Assembly: GCA_005879205.1 (NCBI GenBank)
Contig: VBLD01000055.1
Coordinates: forward strand, 1 to 6,460
Length of the DNA stretch: 6,460 bases
Direction: 5' to 3'
Source: Deltaproteobacteria bacterium
Lineage (GTDB): Bacteria; Desulfobacterota; Binatia; DP-6
The notes beneath the pieces are model-generated. The model did not search any database. It was given only the letters and a program-made list of their open reading frames with translations, and was not told where the DNA came from. Both the position numbers and the translations under genes were made by a program. Below, in pieces: positions 5,987-6,460 of this stretch (position 1 is its first letter; every line of letters begins with the position of its first letter).

Positions 5987-6460
5987 GCGCACGACCGCGT
6001 CCGCGGTGGTCACCGTCGCGAGGAGTGGCATGATGTTCTCGACCGAGAAGCGGTGCCACTCGTCGGGATAGCTCGCGCAGCAGTCCTCGATCAGGACCAG
6101 GTCGAAGCCGCGGTTCACGGACGCGCGCACGATGCCCTCGACGGCGAGGTTGGTCGACACGCCGCTCATCAGCATCGTCGTCCGCCCGAGCATGCGGAGC
6201 ACGGGGTAGAGCTGCGTCCCGTAGGAGCCGTCGACGCCGACGGTGCGCTCGAGGACGAAGTCCTCGGGCTGCGGCGCGATCGCCGCGTGCGTCTCGACGC
6301 CCCAGGTGCCCTCGAGCAGCATCGGCTGGCGCTGCGAGCGGCGGTGGATGAGGGTGTTCGGGCGCGGGAAGCCGGGCTTGCCGCAGAAGTTGACGTAGAG
6401 GATCGGCACGCCGCGGGCGCGCGCCGCCGTGATGACGTTCTGCAGCCTGGCGATGACGCC
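5963..6460 (-). CDS. Isochorismatase-like / cysteine hydrolase family protein (N-terminus beyond window)
   Basis: The minus-strand frame is open from the window edge (6460) to the stop at 5965-5963, giving 165 visible residues. A GTG at 6409-6407 is in frame, but the preceding 17 codons (a helix ending TAARARGV before PILYVN) match the family, so the start lies outside the window. Isochorismatase-like hydrolases are alpha/beta proteins that cleave vinyl ethers or amides (isochorismate, nicotinamide, N-carbamoyl compounds) with an Asp-Lys-Cys triad. Visible family features are the PILYVN strand, the GSYGTQL segment, and MSGVSTNLAVEG followed by NRGFDLVLIEDCCAS. In the last block the nucleophilic Cys position is occupied by Ala (codon 6143-6145). 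The expected Lys before the GSYGTQL segment is not evident; the nearest basic residue is Arg in LERTVGVDG. The Asp would be outside the window. This suggests a non-canonical subgroup, so the reaction should not be assumed. It converges on the secreted-protein gene and is not part of that operon. Confidence 0.85.
   Translation of the reverse strand, partial: GVIARLQNVITAARARGVPILYVNFCGKPGFPRPNTLIHRRSQRQPMLLEGTWGVETHAAIAPQPEDFVLERTVGVDGSYGTQLYPVLRMLGRTTMLMSGVSTNLAVEGIVRASVNRGFDLVLIEDCCASYPDEWHRFSVENIMPLLATVTTADAVVRALGPAPA

Overview
The window looks like chromosomal DNA of a high-GC bacterium (about 70% GC by eye, strongly GC-biased third codon positions, GTG/ATG starts). There are no RNA genes, insertion sequences, CRISPR arrays or phage genes. 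The last plus-strand gene combines a Sec signal peptide, a threonine-rich linker and repeated Cys/Gly disulfide-rich segments. From memory, that style is common in large uncultivated soil or groundwater lineages formerly called Deltaproteobacteria (Binatota, Myxococcota and similar). This placement is inference only.

Region 1 (1-3415, plus strand) is a tightly packed operon fragment. It holds the C-terminus of a probable branched-chain-amino-acid-type (LIV family) ABC transporter substrate-binding protein, followed by two different acyl-CoA synthetases of the ANL adenylate-forming superfamily. Both junctions are 1-nt TGATG overlaps, so the three genes are probably translated in a coupled way from one mRNA. 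A reasonable reading is import of a carboxylic acid followed by CoA activation. The substrate cannot be read from the sequence.

Region 2 (3416-3543) is a 128-nt gap. It has a weak terminator-like hairpin over the stop codon of the second synthetase, a perfect 6-bp hairpin, and a good Shine-Dalgarno sequence for the next gene.

Region 3 (3544-5937, plus strand) encodes a 797-residue secreted protein, the most distinctive element here. It is a mosaic of a signal peptide, a tandemly duplicated Cys-containing module, a 53-residue Thr-rich linker and a long Cys-rich region in which short Cys/Gly knots alternate with beta-like stretches. No catalytic motif or cell-surface anchor is visible and its function is unknown.

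Region 4 (5938-6460) starts with a very strong hairpin between convergent genes: a perfect 15-bp stem with a 4-nt loop that holds the minus-strand gene's stop codon. Beyond it lies a minus-strand isochorismatase-like (cysteine hydrolase family) gene, cut by the window edge. Ala stands where the nucleophilic Cys would be, and the catalytic Lys is not evident.
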